Positions 1-9,576 of a stretch of DNA of 64,000 bases are shown in pieces (within the stretch, counting starts at the first letter, position 1; each line of letters begins with the position of its first letter). The position numbers were made by a program, and so were the translations under genes. The stretch is from Methanobacterium veterum. Lineage in GTDB: Archaea; Methanobacteriota; Methanobacteria; Methanobacteriales; Methanobacteriaceae. Below the pieces are notes generated by a model. That model was not told the origin of the DNA. It saw nothing but the letters and a program-made list of their open reading frames with translations, and searched no databases. The stretch spans positions 345,470 through 409,469 of the forward strand of contig NZ_KN050694.1 in the NCBI RefSeq assembly GCF_000745485.1. Direction: 5' to 3'.

Positions 1-117
1 TAAAGTCTAGAAAGTAGGCAATACAATTACGTTATACTTAAAATAATACATCAAAAATTAATGAATATTAGCAATGATATAGTTGTTCATATTCATAATA
101 AAGTCTAGAAAGTAGGC
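1..117. repeat. Two copies of a 19-bp direct repeat
   Basis: The sequence TAAAGTCTAGAAAGTAGGC occurs at 1-19 and again at 99-117, 98 bp apart, in otherwise unremarkable AT-rich DNA. The first copy is cut by the window edge, so more copies may lie to the left. Two copies with one spacer are too few to call a repeat array. Confidence 0.6.
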
Positions 118-243
118 TGTACATTAAGTTGTAGTATTGACCAATTAAACATGATCTTTATCTAAGATTTTGAATTTAATTCATAATAGTTTATATTAAA
201 TATAACAATTTTGCGATGTATAAGTTACAACTGGGTGGAAATC

Positions 244-726
244 ATGAAAAATGATGAAAATAAAATCAAAAGTTTTATGGATAATTTATCTACAAAACGC
301 CGGGAAAAAGAGAAAAATTCTAAAAAATCAGAATATATTGGTGCAATAGTTGTTAACGTAATTTTATTGTATATTTTTAATAATATACTTAACTGGCAAG
401 TTAATTTTATTACTAATGCGTTTAATGAAGTTTTATGGGTTATAAACCTTGCAATTATGGCCACCATCATCGGAAACATAATGTTTCTTATCTTCAATCC
501 AGAATGGTTTAGGCATATAATAAAGATGATTTTGAATATATTTGCATTCACTGCCATATATTCTATTTACAGCGTATTTCCATTCAATTTCAGTTCATTT
601 TTGATTGACTGGAGTGTAACAATTGCTTTAATATTTATAATGGTAGGTATAGCAGTTGCAACCATAATTGAGCTTTTTTTCTTGATTATTAATATATTGG
701 CGAGATTTAAATTAATTAATGAGTAG
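244..726 (+). CDS. Small multi-pass membrane protein of unknown function
   Basis: I do not recognise this 160-residue protein. After a lysine- and asparagine-rich cytoplasmic start (about 30 residues) it shows four hydrophobic stretches, around residues 33-50, 65-90, 97-118 and 122-150, so it should sit in the cytoplasmic membrane. I chose the ATG at 244 because GGTGG lies just upstream at 234-238; the frame is open to 211 but has no ribosome-binding site there. It stands alone, with low-complexity AT-rich DNA on both sides. No motif suggests a reaction. Confidence 0.6.
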   Translation: MKNDENKIKSFMDNLSTKRREKEKNSKKSEYIGAIVVNVILLYIFNNILNWQVNFITNAFNEVLWVINLAIMATIIGNIMFLIFNPEWFRHIIKMILNIFAFTAIYSIYSVFPFNFSSFLIDWSVTIALIFIMVGIAVATIIELFFLIINILARFKLINE

Positions 727-731
727 AAGCT

Positions 732-949
732 TTATTTAATTTCTTTTATTCCCAATTCAAGTTTACGGGCATCGATATCATCTATTCACTAATTCCTTTA
801 AAAACTCATCAATACTTTCCATTTTTATTAATTAACTAAAAATTCATCAATATTAACTACTCAATTTCTTTTATCTCATCCATCCAACGTTTACCATATC
901 AATATTCTCTATTTTTCATTACTTCATCCAAAATCTCATACTTCCCAAT
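732..949 (-). pseudogene. Decayed partial copies of the small gene at 950-1150
   Basis: Read on the minus strand, this stretch repeats the 3' part of the neighbouring small gene at least twice. The copy at about 858-949 matches 951-1040 closely: both carry the region encoding the C-terminal EIKEIE end. An older copy at about 732-825 still translates to pieces like SIDEFLKEL and IKEIK with stops between them. The fragments lack starts and contain stops and indels, so they look like remnants of tandem duplication. Confidence 0.55.
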
Positions 950-1150
950 TTACTCAATTTCCTTTATCTCATCAACCCAACGCTTACTCATATCAATATT
1001 CTCTTTAATTTTCATTAATTCCCCTAAAAGCTCGTTGATATTTTCAGCAGATATCAATACCACAACATCACCCTTATCAAATACAGAATGATCTTTGAGT
1101 ACAACTCCATTTTCACCTACAAATCCAACAGTTGACTTTAATTTGCTCAT
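950..1150 (-). CDS. Small hypothetical protein
   Basis: This 66-residue protein is not one I recognise. It has a short beta-like N-terminal half (residues 5-33, alternating hydrophobic residues with glycines) and a charged helical C-terminal half from residue 36 that could form a coiled coil. It is probably cytoplasmic. The GTAATTGGGGGCG stretch before its ATG supplies a G-rich ribosome-binding region. Broken copies of its 3' half follow directly downstream, which points to recent local duplication. It ends about 40 bases after the YjbQ-type gene start region and lies on the same strand. Confidence 0.6.
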   Translation of the reverse strand: MSKLKSTVGFVGENGVVLKDHSVFDKGDVVVLISAENINELLGELMKIKENIDMSKRWVDEIKEIE

Positions 1151-1189
1151 TTAGCGCCCCCAATTACATTAAAATTTAAAAGGATCTGA

Positions 1190-1588
1190 TTATTCCCCAA
1201 TAACAGTTACCTCTATTTTTCTTAACCTGCCTGAAGTATCTGCTTCTATAAAAAATAAATCCTGCCACGTTCCTTTAATGACTCTTCCATTCCTTACTGG
1301 AAGTGTTCTATCTGGAGGAAGAAGCATTGACCTGAGGTGTGAATAAGCGTTTACATCATGCTTCCATACTTCTTTTGGAGTTATATTATCAAGTAATTTT
1401 TCAATATCTTCCCTTAAATTACTCTCAAGTTCTGTTAAAGCAAAAACTGCAGTGGCATGTGGAGCAAAGACATGTACAATACCATTACTGATCTTAGACT
1501 CGCCTACTGCACCTTCAATTTTATGTGTTAAATTAATAATATCTCCCGGTTTTTCAGTTTCTATATGGATAGTTTTTGTAAAAATCAT
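1190..1588 (-). CDS. YjbQ/UPF0047 family protein (possible thiamine phosphate synthase-like activity)
   Basis: This 132-residue protein belongs to the YjbQ (UPF0047) family, a small one-domain fold; bacterial members were reported to have a weak secondary thiamine-phosphate-synthase activity, but the real substrate is not settled. Visible family marks are HATA (with the conserved His) near residue 52, SHLRSMLLPP around residue 92 and the GTWQ motif before the last strands. I placed the start at the ATG at 1588 because GGTGGTC lies 4-10 bases upstream; the frame extends six codons further without a better signal. A diverged paralogue is at 39056-39466. Confidence 0.85.
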   Translation of the reverse strand: MIFTKTIHIETEKPGDIINLTHKIEGAVGESKISNGIVHVFAPHATAVFALTELESNLREDIEKLLDNITPKEVWKHDVNAYSHLRSMLLPPDRTLPVRNGRVIKGTWQDLFFIEADTSGRLRKIEVTVIGE

Positions 1589-1884
1589 AAAAGACCACCT
1601 GACCAATTTAACTAAATTTTAACTTAAATTTATGAGATTCATTTTTCAAAAATTTCATCTTAAATAATTATATGATCTCTAGTGATTATTTTACTTTTAC
1701 AATTTTTCTGAATTTGCATTTTCTTTAAAATAATTTGAAAATAGGCAATAATATTCTAAATATCCATTCAAAGTATCCCTAAAAACCACAATATATATAT
1801 TAGTATTTAACTTTGATAATAATATAATAATACTTTTCATATTAACTAATTATTTTATAGGAATACTTAAAAGAAGATGAAAAC

Positions 1885-4161
1885 ATGATAAGGGCAGGTA
1901 ATTACTCATTTGGGGAAAATTTTGAAATATTTGACAATCTGCTTGAAGGTGTGTCGGTTTACGAACCAGTGTATGATGATAAAGGTAAAATTCATGATTT
2001 TATCGTGAAATATGTTAATTCTGCCGCAATAGCTGGCTCTGGTAATTCATGTAAGTATTATATTGATAAATATATTAGTAATTTATATGGATCAGATGTT
2101 TTAGAACTTCATTTTAAAATGTATGAAGATCTGATAGTCACTGCTAAAAGCAAAATCTTTAAAGCTTATTTGCCTCCATTAAATAGGTATTATCAAATTT
2201 CAGGATTTTCAACTCGTGATGGCCTTTTCGTCTTGCTGGGAGTAGACATTACTGATCATGAAAAAATAGGAAGAGGCTTAAATTGTACAGGTGATACTTC
2301 GGAGATTGAAGATCATAAAAAAGAACCCAATGATAAACTAAAAAGTGAAATTAAAGATGGAAATATAAAAAAAATATTAAAGGAAAATGAGGAAAAATTT
2401 CGTTTAATATTTAATAGAGCAGATGATATGATCAGTTTGAATCTGATGAATGAAGATGGTACACCAGGGAAATTTATTGAAATAAATGATACAGGTATTA
2501 AACGATTAGGCTATAGTAAGGAAGAATTTTTGAATATGACTCCTTATGATATAGATAGGGAATATGAAACTCGAAGAGCCCTCGCAAAACCAACTAAAGA
2601 ACATCACGTAACATTTGAAACTGTCCATACAACTAAAGACTCTCAAAGGATACCTGTAGAAATCACTGCCCACATTATTAATTACAATGGAAAAAATGTC
2701 GGCCTTTCAATTTCTCGAGATATAAGTGAACGTAAAAAAGCAGAGGATTCGTTGAAAGAAAGTGAAAACCGCTACCGTAAATTACTGGAGAATTGTTTTG
2801 ATGCAGTTGTGTTTCACAGTGAAGGAAAAGTTATCTGGGCAAATAATACTGCAATGGATCTTTTAGGTGTAAAAAACACTGAAAAACTTGCAAATATGTC
2901 TTTGATTGATTTTGTACATCCAGATTATAAGGAGATAGTAATAGAACGTATAAATAATATGGTAGAAAACAAAGCTGTTCCACCAATAGAAGAAAAATTT
3001 TTATCGGTAGATGGAAAAGTCATAGATGTAGAAGTTTTAGCAGCTGGATTCACCTATAACAGGAAAAAGGCAGTTCAAGTTGTTTTTCGTGATATAAGTA
3101 AACGTAAAGAGACAGAAAAAGCACTTAAAGATTTTGCAATACTGCAGGCAAAGATCATGAGGGCTTTAAAAGATAGTGAGGAAAAATTCCGTTTGATATT
3201 TAATAATGCAAACGATATGATTTCTTTAAGTGAAATCGATGCCAATGGAATGCCGGGGAAATATATTGAAATAAATGAAGTCGGTGTTGAAAGATTAGGT
3301 TATGCTAAAGAAGAATTATTAAATATGAGTCCTGTTGATATAGTTGCTCCCGATAAAAGGGCAGAAATGCCGTTTAATGCAGTAGCATTAACCAAAAATG
3401 GTTACAGCAATTTTGAGATAGTTCATATTACTAAAGACGGCAGAAGAATACCCGTGGAAGTTAATGGACATACAATTAAATATAAAGGAAAAAAAGTTTA
3501 CCTTACAGTTTGTCGGGATATAACAAGACATAAACTACTGGTTAATGCTTTAAAAGAAAGTGAAGAGAAGTTCAGGGAAATATTTCATAATGCAAATGAC
3601 ATGATCACATTGCATAAAATGAATGAAAATGGGATGCCTGGAAAGTTCATTGAAGTAAACGAAGTGGGATGCAATCGATTGGGTTATACAAATGAAGAAT
3701 TTCAGAATATATCCCCTGTAAACATTGTAGCTCCAGATAAACGAGTAGAAATGGCAAGCCACGCCATAGAAATTTGGACCAATGGATATGCTAAATTTGA
3801 GATAGTTCACATAACTAAAGACGGTAAAAGAATACCTGTAGAAATAAATACTCACATTTTTAAATTTAGAGGGGAAACAGTAGCTCTTGGTATTTCCCGT
3901 GATATTACAGAACGTAAGGATGCTGAAGAAAAGTTGAAAAAACTCTTAAATAAATTAAGTTATTTAAATGAAGAATCTGAACAATTTATTTATACAACTG
4001 CCAATTATCTACAAGAACACCTGGAAATCATTACAGACATTACAAAACAGTTAAAACATGATTATGAAGATAAATTAGACGTTAATATTGAAAATTCCAT
4101 TAATTGTATCGCAGATGAAAGTGATCACTTAAAACAGATGATACTTAATTTGTTGGAATGA
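1885..4161 (+). CDS. Five-PAS sensor protein with a truncated, histidine-less kinase end
   Basis: The 758-residue cytoplasmic protein carries five PAS domains, roughly at residues 8-130, 168-285, 290-410, 430-550 and 556-675, most ending in the typical D-I-(S/T)-(E/K)-R-K linker. PAS 2, 4 and 5 are close copies of one another (DDMIS or NDMI start, NGMPGK loop). Residues 690-758 resemble the dimerisation helices of phytochrome-type histidine kinases (EEL-EQFAY-ASHDLQEP), but here the phospho-accepting SHD is AN-Y (TTANYLQEH), and the protein stops at LNLLE, just where the ATPase domain should begin. It therefore cannot autophosphorylate; it may act as a sensor that pairs with another kinase, or be decaying. 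No transmembrane segment is visible. Confidence 0.85.
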   Translation: MIRAGNYSFGENFEIFDNLLEGVSVYEPVYDDKGKIHDFIVKYVNSAAIAGSGNSCKYYIDKYISNLYGSDVLELHFKMYEDLIVTAKSKIFKAYLPPLNRYYQISGFSTRDGLFVLLGVDITDHEKIGRGLNCTGDTSEIEDHKKEPNDKLKSEIKDGNIKKILKENEEKFRLIFNRADDMISLNLMNEDGTPGKFIEINDTGIKRLGYSKEEFLNMTPYDIDREYETRRALAKPTKEHHVTFETVHTTKDSQRIPVEITAHIINYNGKNVGLSISRDISERKKAEDSLKESENRYRKLLENCFDAVVFHSEGKVIWANNTAMDLLGVKNTEKLANMSLIDFVHPDYKEIVIERINNMVENKAVPPIEEKFLSVDGKVIDVEVLAAGFTYNRKKAVQVVFRDISKRKETEKALKDFAILQAKIMRALKDSEEKFRLIFNNANDMISLSEIDANGMPGKYIEINEVGVERLGYAKEELLNMSPVDIVAPDKRAEMPFNAVALTKNGYSNFEIVHITKDGRRIPVEVNGHTIKYKGKKVYLTVCRDITRHKLLVNALKESEEKFREIFHNANDMITLHKMNENGMPGKFIEVNEVGCNRLGYTNEEFQNISPVNIVAPDKRVEMASHAIEIWTNGYAKFEIVHITKDGKRIPVEINTHIFKFRGETVALGISRDITERKDAEEKLKKLLNKLSYLNEESEQFIYTTANYLQEHLEIITDITKQLKHDYEDKLDVNIENSINCIADESDHLKQMILNLLE

Positions 4162-4408
4162 ACATATTTCTAAAACTAAATATTGACTTGAACCTGCAGA
4201 TATCTAAAATATTACACTTTTTTATTTAGAAAATAATATAGTACTTCAAGTAATTGTAGCCCCTGTAAAAAAAAGCTACTTAGAAACATGGGAATGAAAT
4301 ATAAGTTGAATCAGAATCGAATGCTGGTCAATATTTTACCATTCCATCCGATCCTAGTCCATCATAAATTTCACAACCCATTAACTGATTAATCAACTAA
4401 ATGGTTAA

Positions 4409-5167
4409 TTAATCATAGTTCTGGTTATTTTTGTATATGTTGTACTGATAGCTGTCATTAACTGTTTTGTAGTTTTCATTTAACAATCCCTGATCATAAT
4501 AGGATTGTAGAGTTGCATAATTTTTTAACTCAAAATCCCTGTACGGATTGTTGAAGTAAGGGAAAAGCATTCCTGTAATCGTATACACATATGCTGGAAT
4601 TATTCCATAGGTTTGGGTTAATATCTGGAAATACAATGGGAATCCACATCCTTGAACTAGAATAGGATTGTCCTGCCTGACAGTTCCATGCCATACCAGC
4701 GGAAGTGGGCCCTCCTGCCCATGTTCTTGGGCAAGTTCGTTGACATGAGCCATCATCTCATCGTAAGTGTCATAAACATGCCCATCAGACATATATTTAT
4801 ACCTGCCGTCAGGAACACCAAATAACGCCACTTTAAGAGAATCCAAAAAGTTAACCTGACTTATATTAATCGAACCGTTACCTTGAGTGTCAATAAAACC
4901 TACTTCTATAATATATACGCCACTATCGTTGTAGCTGCGGTAGTTGGAACTTCCAGTAAAATGTACCACCAGAGCGCATTTAGATCCTCTTTCTTCTGCA
5001 TATTTTACCAAAAGTTCGGAATCGGGATGTCCTGGATACATATCAGGATTGGCTAGTTTAACAAATGAAAGCCTTCCTAAAGGTTCAATAGGACCATTTG
5101 AAACTGTGACATAAGAATAACCTATAATAAGAGCTATAATACCTAATGTAATTAATAACCATTTCAT
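4409..5167 (-). CDS. Membrane-anchored or secreted protein of unknown function, paralogue A
   Basis: This 252-residue protein starts with one hydrophobic segment (residues 3-22, after MKW), which can serve as an uncleaved anchor or signal sequence; the rest is soluble and probably outside the cell. I do not recognise the family. The body is rich in Tyr, Gly and Pro and has a strongly conserved middle ([20 protein letters not shown]). It is the second gene of a tandem pair, 23 bases after its paralogue, and both share the same leader with GGTG before MKWLL. A 118-bp block (4719-4836) is identical to the paralogue at 5528-5645. Confidence 0.7.
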   Translation of the reverse strand: MKWLLITLGIIALIIGYSYVTVSNGPIEPLGRLSFVKLANPDMYPGHPDSELLVKYAEERGSKCALVVHFTGSSNYRSYNDSGVYIIEVGFIDTQGNGSINISQVNFLDSLKVALFGVPDGRYKYMSDGHVYDTYDEMMAHVNELAQEHGQEGPLPLVWHGTVRQDNPILVQGCGFPLYFQILTQTYGIIPAYVYTITGMLFPYFNNPYRDFELKNYATLQSYYDQGLLNENYKTVNDSYQYNIYKNNQNYD

Positions 5168-5645
5168 TTTTTATTCACCATAATTTTAAATCACGCACTA
5201 TCGTAGCTTTGGCTGTTGTTTTCGTACAGCTGCTTGTAATATTGGAGGGCAGTTTTGTTGCCCTTTGTATTGGTCTCATAATTTATGTTTAATAATCCCT
5301 GATTATAAGCATCTTGTAACTGTGAAGCATTCTTAAGCTCAAAATCCCTGTAAGGATCATTAAAGTACGGTGCAAACATTCCAGATAACGTATACACATA
5401 AGCAGGGATAATTCCATATGTTTTAGTTAATATCTGAAAGTATAATGGGAAACCTTCTCCAGGAGTTATTATTGGATTTCCCTGCCTTACTGTTCCTTTA
5501 TAAAACATTGGCAGCGGACCCTGTTGTCCATGTTCTTGGGCAAGTTCGTTGACATGAGCCATCATCTCATCGTAAGTGTCATAAACATGCCCATCAGACA
5601 TATATTTATACCTGCCGTCAGGAACACCAAATAACGCCACTTTAA
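4719..5645. repeat. 118-bp identical blocks in two paralogues (4719-4836 and 5528-5645)
   Basis: The two blocks are identical base for base, including third codon positions, while flanking coding sequence of the two genes has clearly drifted. The blocks are in direct orientation, 809 bp apart. Confidence 0.9.
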
Positions 5646-5976
5646 ATGAATCCAAAAAGTTAACCTGGCTCATATTTATTGAACCCATACCCTGAGTGTC
5701 AATAAAAGCCACCTCAATTATATACACATTGCCCTCCTGATAACTACGATAATTAGAACCACCATACAATTGCAGGACCAATGCACACTTAGATCCTGTA
5801 GCCTCAGCTTCTTTAGCTAGGAGTTCAGAATGAATATGGCCAGGATACATATCTGGATTTGCTAACTTAACAAAGGCTAGCCTTCCCATAGGTTCAATAG
5901 GACCATCTGAAACTGTAATATATGAATAACCTGCAATAAGAGCTAAGATACATAATGCAGCCAATAACCATTTCAT
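5191..5976 (-). CDS. Membrane-anchored or secreted protein of unknown function, paralogue B
   Basis: The 261-residue first gene of a tandem pair. It begins MKWLLAALCILALIAGYSY, a single hydrophobic helix fitting an anchor or signal peptide, followed by an extracytoplasmic domain that aligns along its whole length with the downstream gene. It has a longer, asparagine-rich tail than its partner. The two share [17 protein letters not shown] and LPYFQILT-like blocks, and a perfectly identical 118-bp block in the middle. The pair is probably co-transcribed from the AT-rich region upstream of 5976. Function is unknown; duplication suggests a dosage or dimer role, which is inference only. Confidence 0.7.
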   Translation of the reverse strand: MKWLLAALCILALIAGYSYITVSDGPIEPMGRLAFVKLANPDMYPGHIHSELLAKEAEATGSKCALVLQLYGGSNYRSYQEGNVYIIEVAFIDTQGMGSINMSQVNFLDSFKVALFGVPDGRYKYMSDGHVYDTYDEMMAHVNELAQEHGQQGPLPMFYKGTVRQGNPIITPGEGFPLYFQILTKTYGIIPAYVYTLSGMFAPYFNDPYRDFELKNASQLQDAYNQGLLNINYETNTKGNKTALQYYKQLYENNSQSYDSA

Positions 5977-6126
5977 TTTTTATTCACCATAAATTAACGA
6001 TAACTTAACATTAACTAACTATACTTAAAGTATTTATTCCATAATTACACCCAAATCCGCATTTTAACGATTAACTTAGTATTACTTTTGTAATTATGGT
6101 TAAATTAACTAAAATTAAAAATTAGT

Positions 6127-8160
6127 TTAGAATACCAGGGAAAGTACTCTAAACGCGACCCCGCCAATAACTATGGCCGTGATAAGGTTAGCTGCAGATA
6201 TATACGTGGCAGCTTTCACTCCAAATTCACGGATCAATATTGTGATAGTGGAAAGGCATGGAATAAACAGCATGGACACAAGGGCCAACACTATGAATTG
6301 AACCGGTGTTAAAAAGGCTGCCAGATTCGGGCCAACCAAAGTCACCAGCATTAAAAGAACAAATTCTTTTCTAACAATACCAAATATCAACAGAATGCCC
6401 GAAATTGCCGGAAGGCCCAGCCACATAACTGTAATAGGAGTTAAAGCAGCATTTATAGGTCCTAAAACGCCGAGAACATACAGAGCCTGTATAAGTGCAC
6501 TGGCTATAACATATATTGGAAGTACAAGATAAATCAGTGATTTAGTCCGTGTCCATGTCTGTTTGAGTGCAGTTGATAGGGATGGTACTTTAAATGAATG
6601 CATTTCCATTATCAATCCGGTTGACTCGCCAGGAACCACTTTTAAAGCAATTCTGCCCATTATAAATATAATTGCAAGGTCAATGGCATAAAGTGCAATC
6701 GCCCACCATATATTGACAAAAACCGCTACAAGACCAAGAACTATAATTGTTCTTGCTGCACATGGCGCAAATGTAATTGCAAACGATGCAAGCAGTCTTT
6801 CACGTCTTGTTTCTAAAATACGGGTCTGGTCAATAGCTGGAACATTACACCCATAACCAAGGATCATAGGGATAAGTGCCTTTCCATGCAGCCCTATTTT
6901 ATGCATAAGTGTATCCATCATAAATGCAACCCTGGTCAATATTCCAGAATTTTCAATTAGACTGAGCATTATATAAAATGGAACTACAAACGGTATAACA
7001 AGTGTAACTCCTGCTACAATACCTCCAAATGCACCGTTCCACAGAACACTAACTAAACCTCCACTTATTTGAGGATCTACAGGCTGGAAGAAGCTGAAAG
7101 CGTCTGAAAGCAAACCTGAAAAGAAATTTCCAACTACAAATGTCCATAAAAGCAGTCCGCCTATTACCAGAGCAGAAGTGATATAACCGTAGACCCTATG
7201 TGTAACTATCCTGTCCAGTTTCTCTGAAAATGTGATCTTTATTTCACTCTGCATCTGAGCTCCTTCTGCAATCCTGTTTGCAAGGGCATATCTTTCAGAT
7301 GCAATAACTGAAAAAGAAGGTTCTCTATGGATATCTTCTATTTCCCCTGCTAGATTATATGCTAAATTAGCAACCTCTTCAGATTTGGATTTCACTAACT
7401 TCTGGATTTCAGGATCGTTTTCTATCAGTTTTATAGCTATCCAACGGGATGGATACCCTAGATCAAGATTTTTAGACCTAATTAAATCAGTTAATTTTTT
7501 TATTCTATTTTCTACTTCGCTACCATATTCCTGTATAGTAAATTTATTTTCTTTTTTTTCTGCTGTTTCTATGGCTGTTTCCATTAGTTCATGTAGTCCT
7601 TCTCCCCTTACAGCTACAGTAGCAACAACTGGTACTCCTAATGCTGCCTGCAGTTTTTCAGTATCGATATTAATTCCTTTTTGTTTTGCTATATCAATCT
7701 GATTAACACATATAACCAATGGCACTTCCATTTCCACAAGCTGCATTGTAAAAAATAGATTTCTCTCTAAAACAGCAGCATCAACAACATTAATGACAAC
7801 ATCAGGTTTTTCCAGTGCAATATATTCCCTTGATACAATTTCTTCCAGTGAATATGTAGAAAAAGAATATATTCCAGGTAAATCAATTACATCGATGTCA
7901 TAACCTTCAAAATGAAGTTTACCCTCTGCCCTTTCAATTGTTTTTCCAGGCCAGTTCCCTATAATCTGGTTGGAACCTGTAAGATCATTAAAAATAACAC
8001 TTTTACCAACATTAGCGTTTCCTGCAAGTGCAATTGTAAAATCAGCTGCCTTTTTATTATTTTTCCCGTGCCTATGTCTATTTTGGTGCCTTTTCCCGTG
8101 GCCTTTCCCATTCAATGATTTTTGAGGTTCGTTTTCGCCGTATCCAGCCAAGATCAGCAC
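6127..8160 (-). CDS. feoB: Ferrous iron transporter B
   Basis: FeoB takes up Fe(II) across the cytoplasmic membrane using a cytoplasmic G domain. The G1 motif GNANVGKS is at residues 47-54, the G3 motif DLPG at 93-96 and G4 NQID at 153-156, followed by a helical spacer domain (to about 290) and a membrane part with the two FeoB gate repeats, including the GYGCNVPA motif near residue 435. Length 677 fits the family. Residues 15-37 form a Lys/His-rich tail that could bind metal. The GTG start at 8160 overlaps the end of the DtxR-family gene; a TTG at 8151 behind GGGGTG is an equally good start. Iron control through the upstream regulator is likely. Confidence 0.95.
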   Translation of the reverse strand: MLILAGYGENEPQKSLNGKGHGKRHQNRHRHGKNNKKAADFTIALAGNANVGKSVIFNDLTGSNQIIGNWPGKTIERAEGKLHFEGYDIDVIDLPGIYSFSTYSLEEIVSREYIALEKPDVVINVVDAAVLERNLFFTMQLVEMEVPLVICVNQIDIAKQKGINIDTEKLQAALGVPVVATVAVRGEGLHELMETAIETAEKKENKFTIQEYGSEVENRIKKLTDLIRSKNLDLGYPSRWIAIKLIENDPEIQKLVKSKSEEVANLAYNLAGEIEDIHREPSFSVIASERYALANRIAEGAQMQSEIKITFSEKLDRIVTHRVYGYITSALVIGGLLLWTFVVGNFFSGLLSDAFSFFQPVDPQISGGLVSVLWNGAFGGIVAGVTLVIPFVVPFYIMLSLIENSGILTRVAFMMDTLMHKIGLHGKALIPMILGYGCNVPAIDQTRILETRRERLLASFAITFAPCAARTIIVLGLVAVFVNIWWAIALYAIDLAIIFIMGRIALKVVPGESTGLIMEMHSFKVPSLSTALKQTWTRTKSLIYLVLPIYVIASALIQALYVLGVLGPINAALTPITVMWLGLPAISGILLIFGIVRKEFVLLMLVTLVGPNLAAFLTPVQFIVLALVSMLFIPCLSTITILIREFGVKAATYISAANLITAIVIGGVAFRVLSLVF

Positions 8161-8891
8161 CCCATCTCATCACAAGCTTCAATAAAAACGTTTGAAGCTA
8201 TATCTCGACCAAGGGCAAGTTTTGATCCTCTAACTGCAACTTCAACAGGGCCTCCAAGTGGGGCAACTTTGATTACACTTATAATTGCACCAATGGTAAT
8301 TCCCATATCTAGAAGCCTTCGAATTACCTTGTGATCTCCCCTTATAAAACTTACTCTACCTTTTTTGTGTTCGTTAAGGTCAAGTATTGAGATTAGGTTT
8401 TCATTCCTCTTTCCAACTTCTTCTACATCTACTTCTTTCCTTTCTTTGCATTCTTCACAGGTTGTAAATTTTAAATCACATTCTGGAATAACGCTGTCAC
8501 CAGGACATTTATTTGGCTGTTCTAAAAGATGGCAAAGCGCCCTTTCTGCATCATCAGAGAGTACATGTTCCATTTCACATGCCTGGTCATGAATCTTATC
8601 ACTTTTGATCTTTAAGATGTCACATAAAAATCTTTCAAGTAGTCTATGCTTTCTGGTGATTTTTTTTGCAATTTTAAGGCCTTCCACAGTTAATACTACT
8701 CCTTTATAGGGAGAGTATTCTACGTAGCCTTTATCTGCTAATTTTTTAAGCATTTGGGTAGCGCTTGCTGGTGCAATTTTTAGATTTTCTGAAATCATTG
8801 ATGTTGAAACCCTTTCTCCGTTTGGGCCAAGTTTGTATAATAGTTCAAGATATTCCTCTACATTTCCGCTAATTGTTGTATTCTTTGGCAT
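8154..8891 (-). CDS. DtxR-family metal-dependent repressor with C-terminal FeoA domain
   Basis: This 245-residue protein has an N-terminal winged helix (residues 8-65, with [17 protein letters not shown]), a DtxR metal-binding and dimerisation domain (residues 70-130, [15 protein letters not shown]), a cysteine pair region ([15 protein letters not shown], which may bind metal) and a C-terminal SH3-like FeoA domain (about 165-240). It should sense Fe(II) or Mn(II) and repress feoB; the FeoA part may alternatively or additionally act on FeoB itself. The gene overlaps feoB by 7 bases, so the two are co-translated. A perfect palindrome covers its own ribosome-binding site, suggesting self-control. 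Confidence 0.9.
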   Translation of the reverse strand: MPKNTTISGNVEEYLELLYKLGPNGERVSTSMISENLKIAPASATQMLKKLADKGYVEYSPYKGVVLTVEGLKIAKKITRKHRLLERFLCDILKIKSDKIHDQACEMEHVLSDDAERALCHLLEQPNKCPGDSVIPECDLKFTTCEECKERKEVDVEEVGKRNENLISILDLNEHKKGRVSFIRGDHKVIRRLLDMGITIGAIISVIKVAPLGGPVEVAVRGSKLALGRDIASNVFIEACDEMGC

Positions 8892-8906
8892 TTAGGTCCA
8901 CCTAAA
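8891..8906. promoter_or_regulatory. Palindromic operator, probably for the DtxR-family repressor
   Basis: TTTAGGTCCACCTAAA is a perfect inverted repeat with 7-bp arms and a 2-bp centre. Its half-site resembles the TTAGGT half-site known for DtxR/IdeR boxes. It lies directly before the ATG at 8891 and contains the AGGTGG ribosome-binding site, so binding could block both transcription and translation. A weaker copy (12 of 16 bases) is at 8946-8961, upstream of the TATA box. Confidence 0.65.
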
Positions 8907-8933
8907 ACATTAATAAATATAGTTACTGGAGAA

Positions 8934-8961
8934 ACTATATAAAGTTTTGGGTATGCCTAAA
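8934..8961 (-). promoter_or_regulatory. TATA box of the dtxR-feoB operon with flanking imperfect operator
   Basis: On the minus strand the stretch reads CTTTATATAG at about 8934-8943, a good archaeal TATA box, which places the transcript start near 8910. The imperfect palindrome TTTGGGTATGCCTAAA at 8946-8961 covers the BRE position. Together with the perfect palindrome downstream, the promoter is flanked on both sides by possible repressor sites. Confidence 0.5.
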
Positions 8962-9280
8962 AATTAGAATATTAATGCATAAGCATAAAAAATATGCCCA
9001 TGTCCCTAATGTAATATTTTCAGGGGAATATCTAACTGCACGTATTCTCATATTATAATTACAACCGGAAGTACTTCCATTTAGACATAAACGATAAAAA
9101 ATTTAAATCCAGTATGTTTGCCTTAAATATTAATAGGACTGTTTTTAAATAGAATTTAAAATTAACACTTGACTTATTTTAGAATTAATTGATAAGTAAT
9201 ATTAGTCCTGAACTCATAATGAATTCAGGAATAAAATGTTAACGACCAAATTAACAATATTTTACTTTATTTTTAAGATA

Positions 9281-9374
9281 AGGTCCTGGACACTTTTAGG
9301 GGCAAGTGTCCAGGGAGACTTTTTATGGTCCATATAAAAATATCCCTTAATGATTTATATAGATTTGCATATCG
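9281..9374 (+). ncRNA. Hairpin element copy A (candidate small RNA or operator)
   Basis: The arms CCTGGACACTT and AAGTGTCCAGG form a perfect 11-bp stem (9285-9314) with a loop of about eight bases. Downstream bases (CTTAATGATTTATATAGATTTGCATATC region) are also shared with copy B. The stem is conserved while the loop differs, which fits selection on structure. It may be a small RNA, a protein-binding site ahead of a TATA box, or part of a dispersed element; strand is uncertain. Confidence 0.4.
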
Positions 9375-9576
9375 AGTATTAACATATATATTAACTATTT
9401 TACATTTAAAACCCACATATATAAATATCGAAATACAGTTAATTTATTAAATTAATTTCTATTAATACATTGAAAGGTTATATTCTTTACATAATTTATT
9501 TAAAAATAAACGACCGCTGATTTTATTTATATAAACGATAATTTATCCATATCTTTTAAAAATAACAATTTTTCTT

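Noticed and set aside
1..117. CRISPR array
   Set aside because: Only two copies of a 19-bp repeat with one 79-bp gap; no cas gene and no regular spacing.
225..557. 110-codon minus-strand frame
   Set aside because: It lies opposite the membrane protein at 244-726, which has a ribosome-binding site and natural helix pattern; the minus frame is a shadow.
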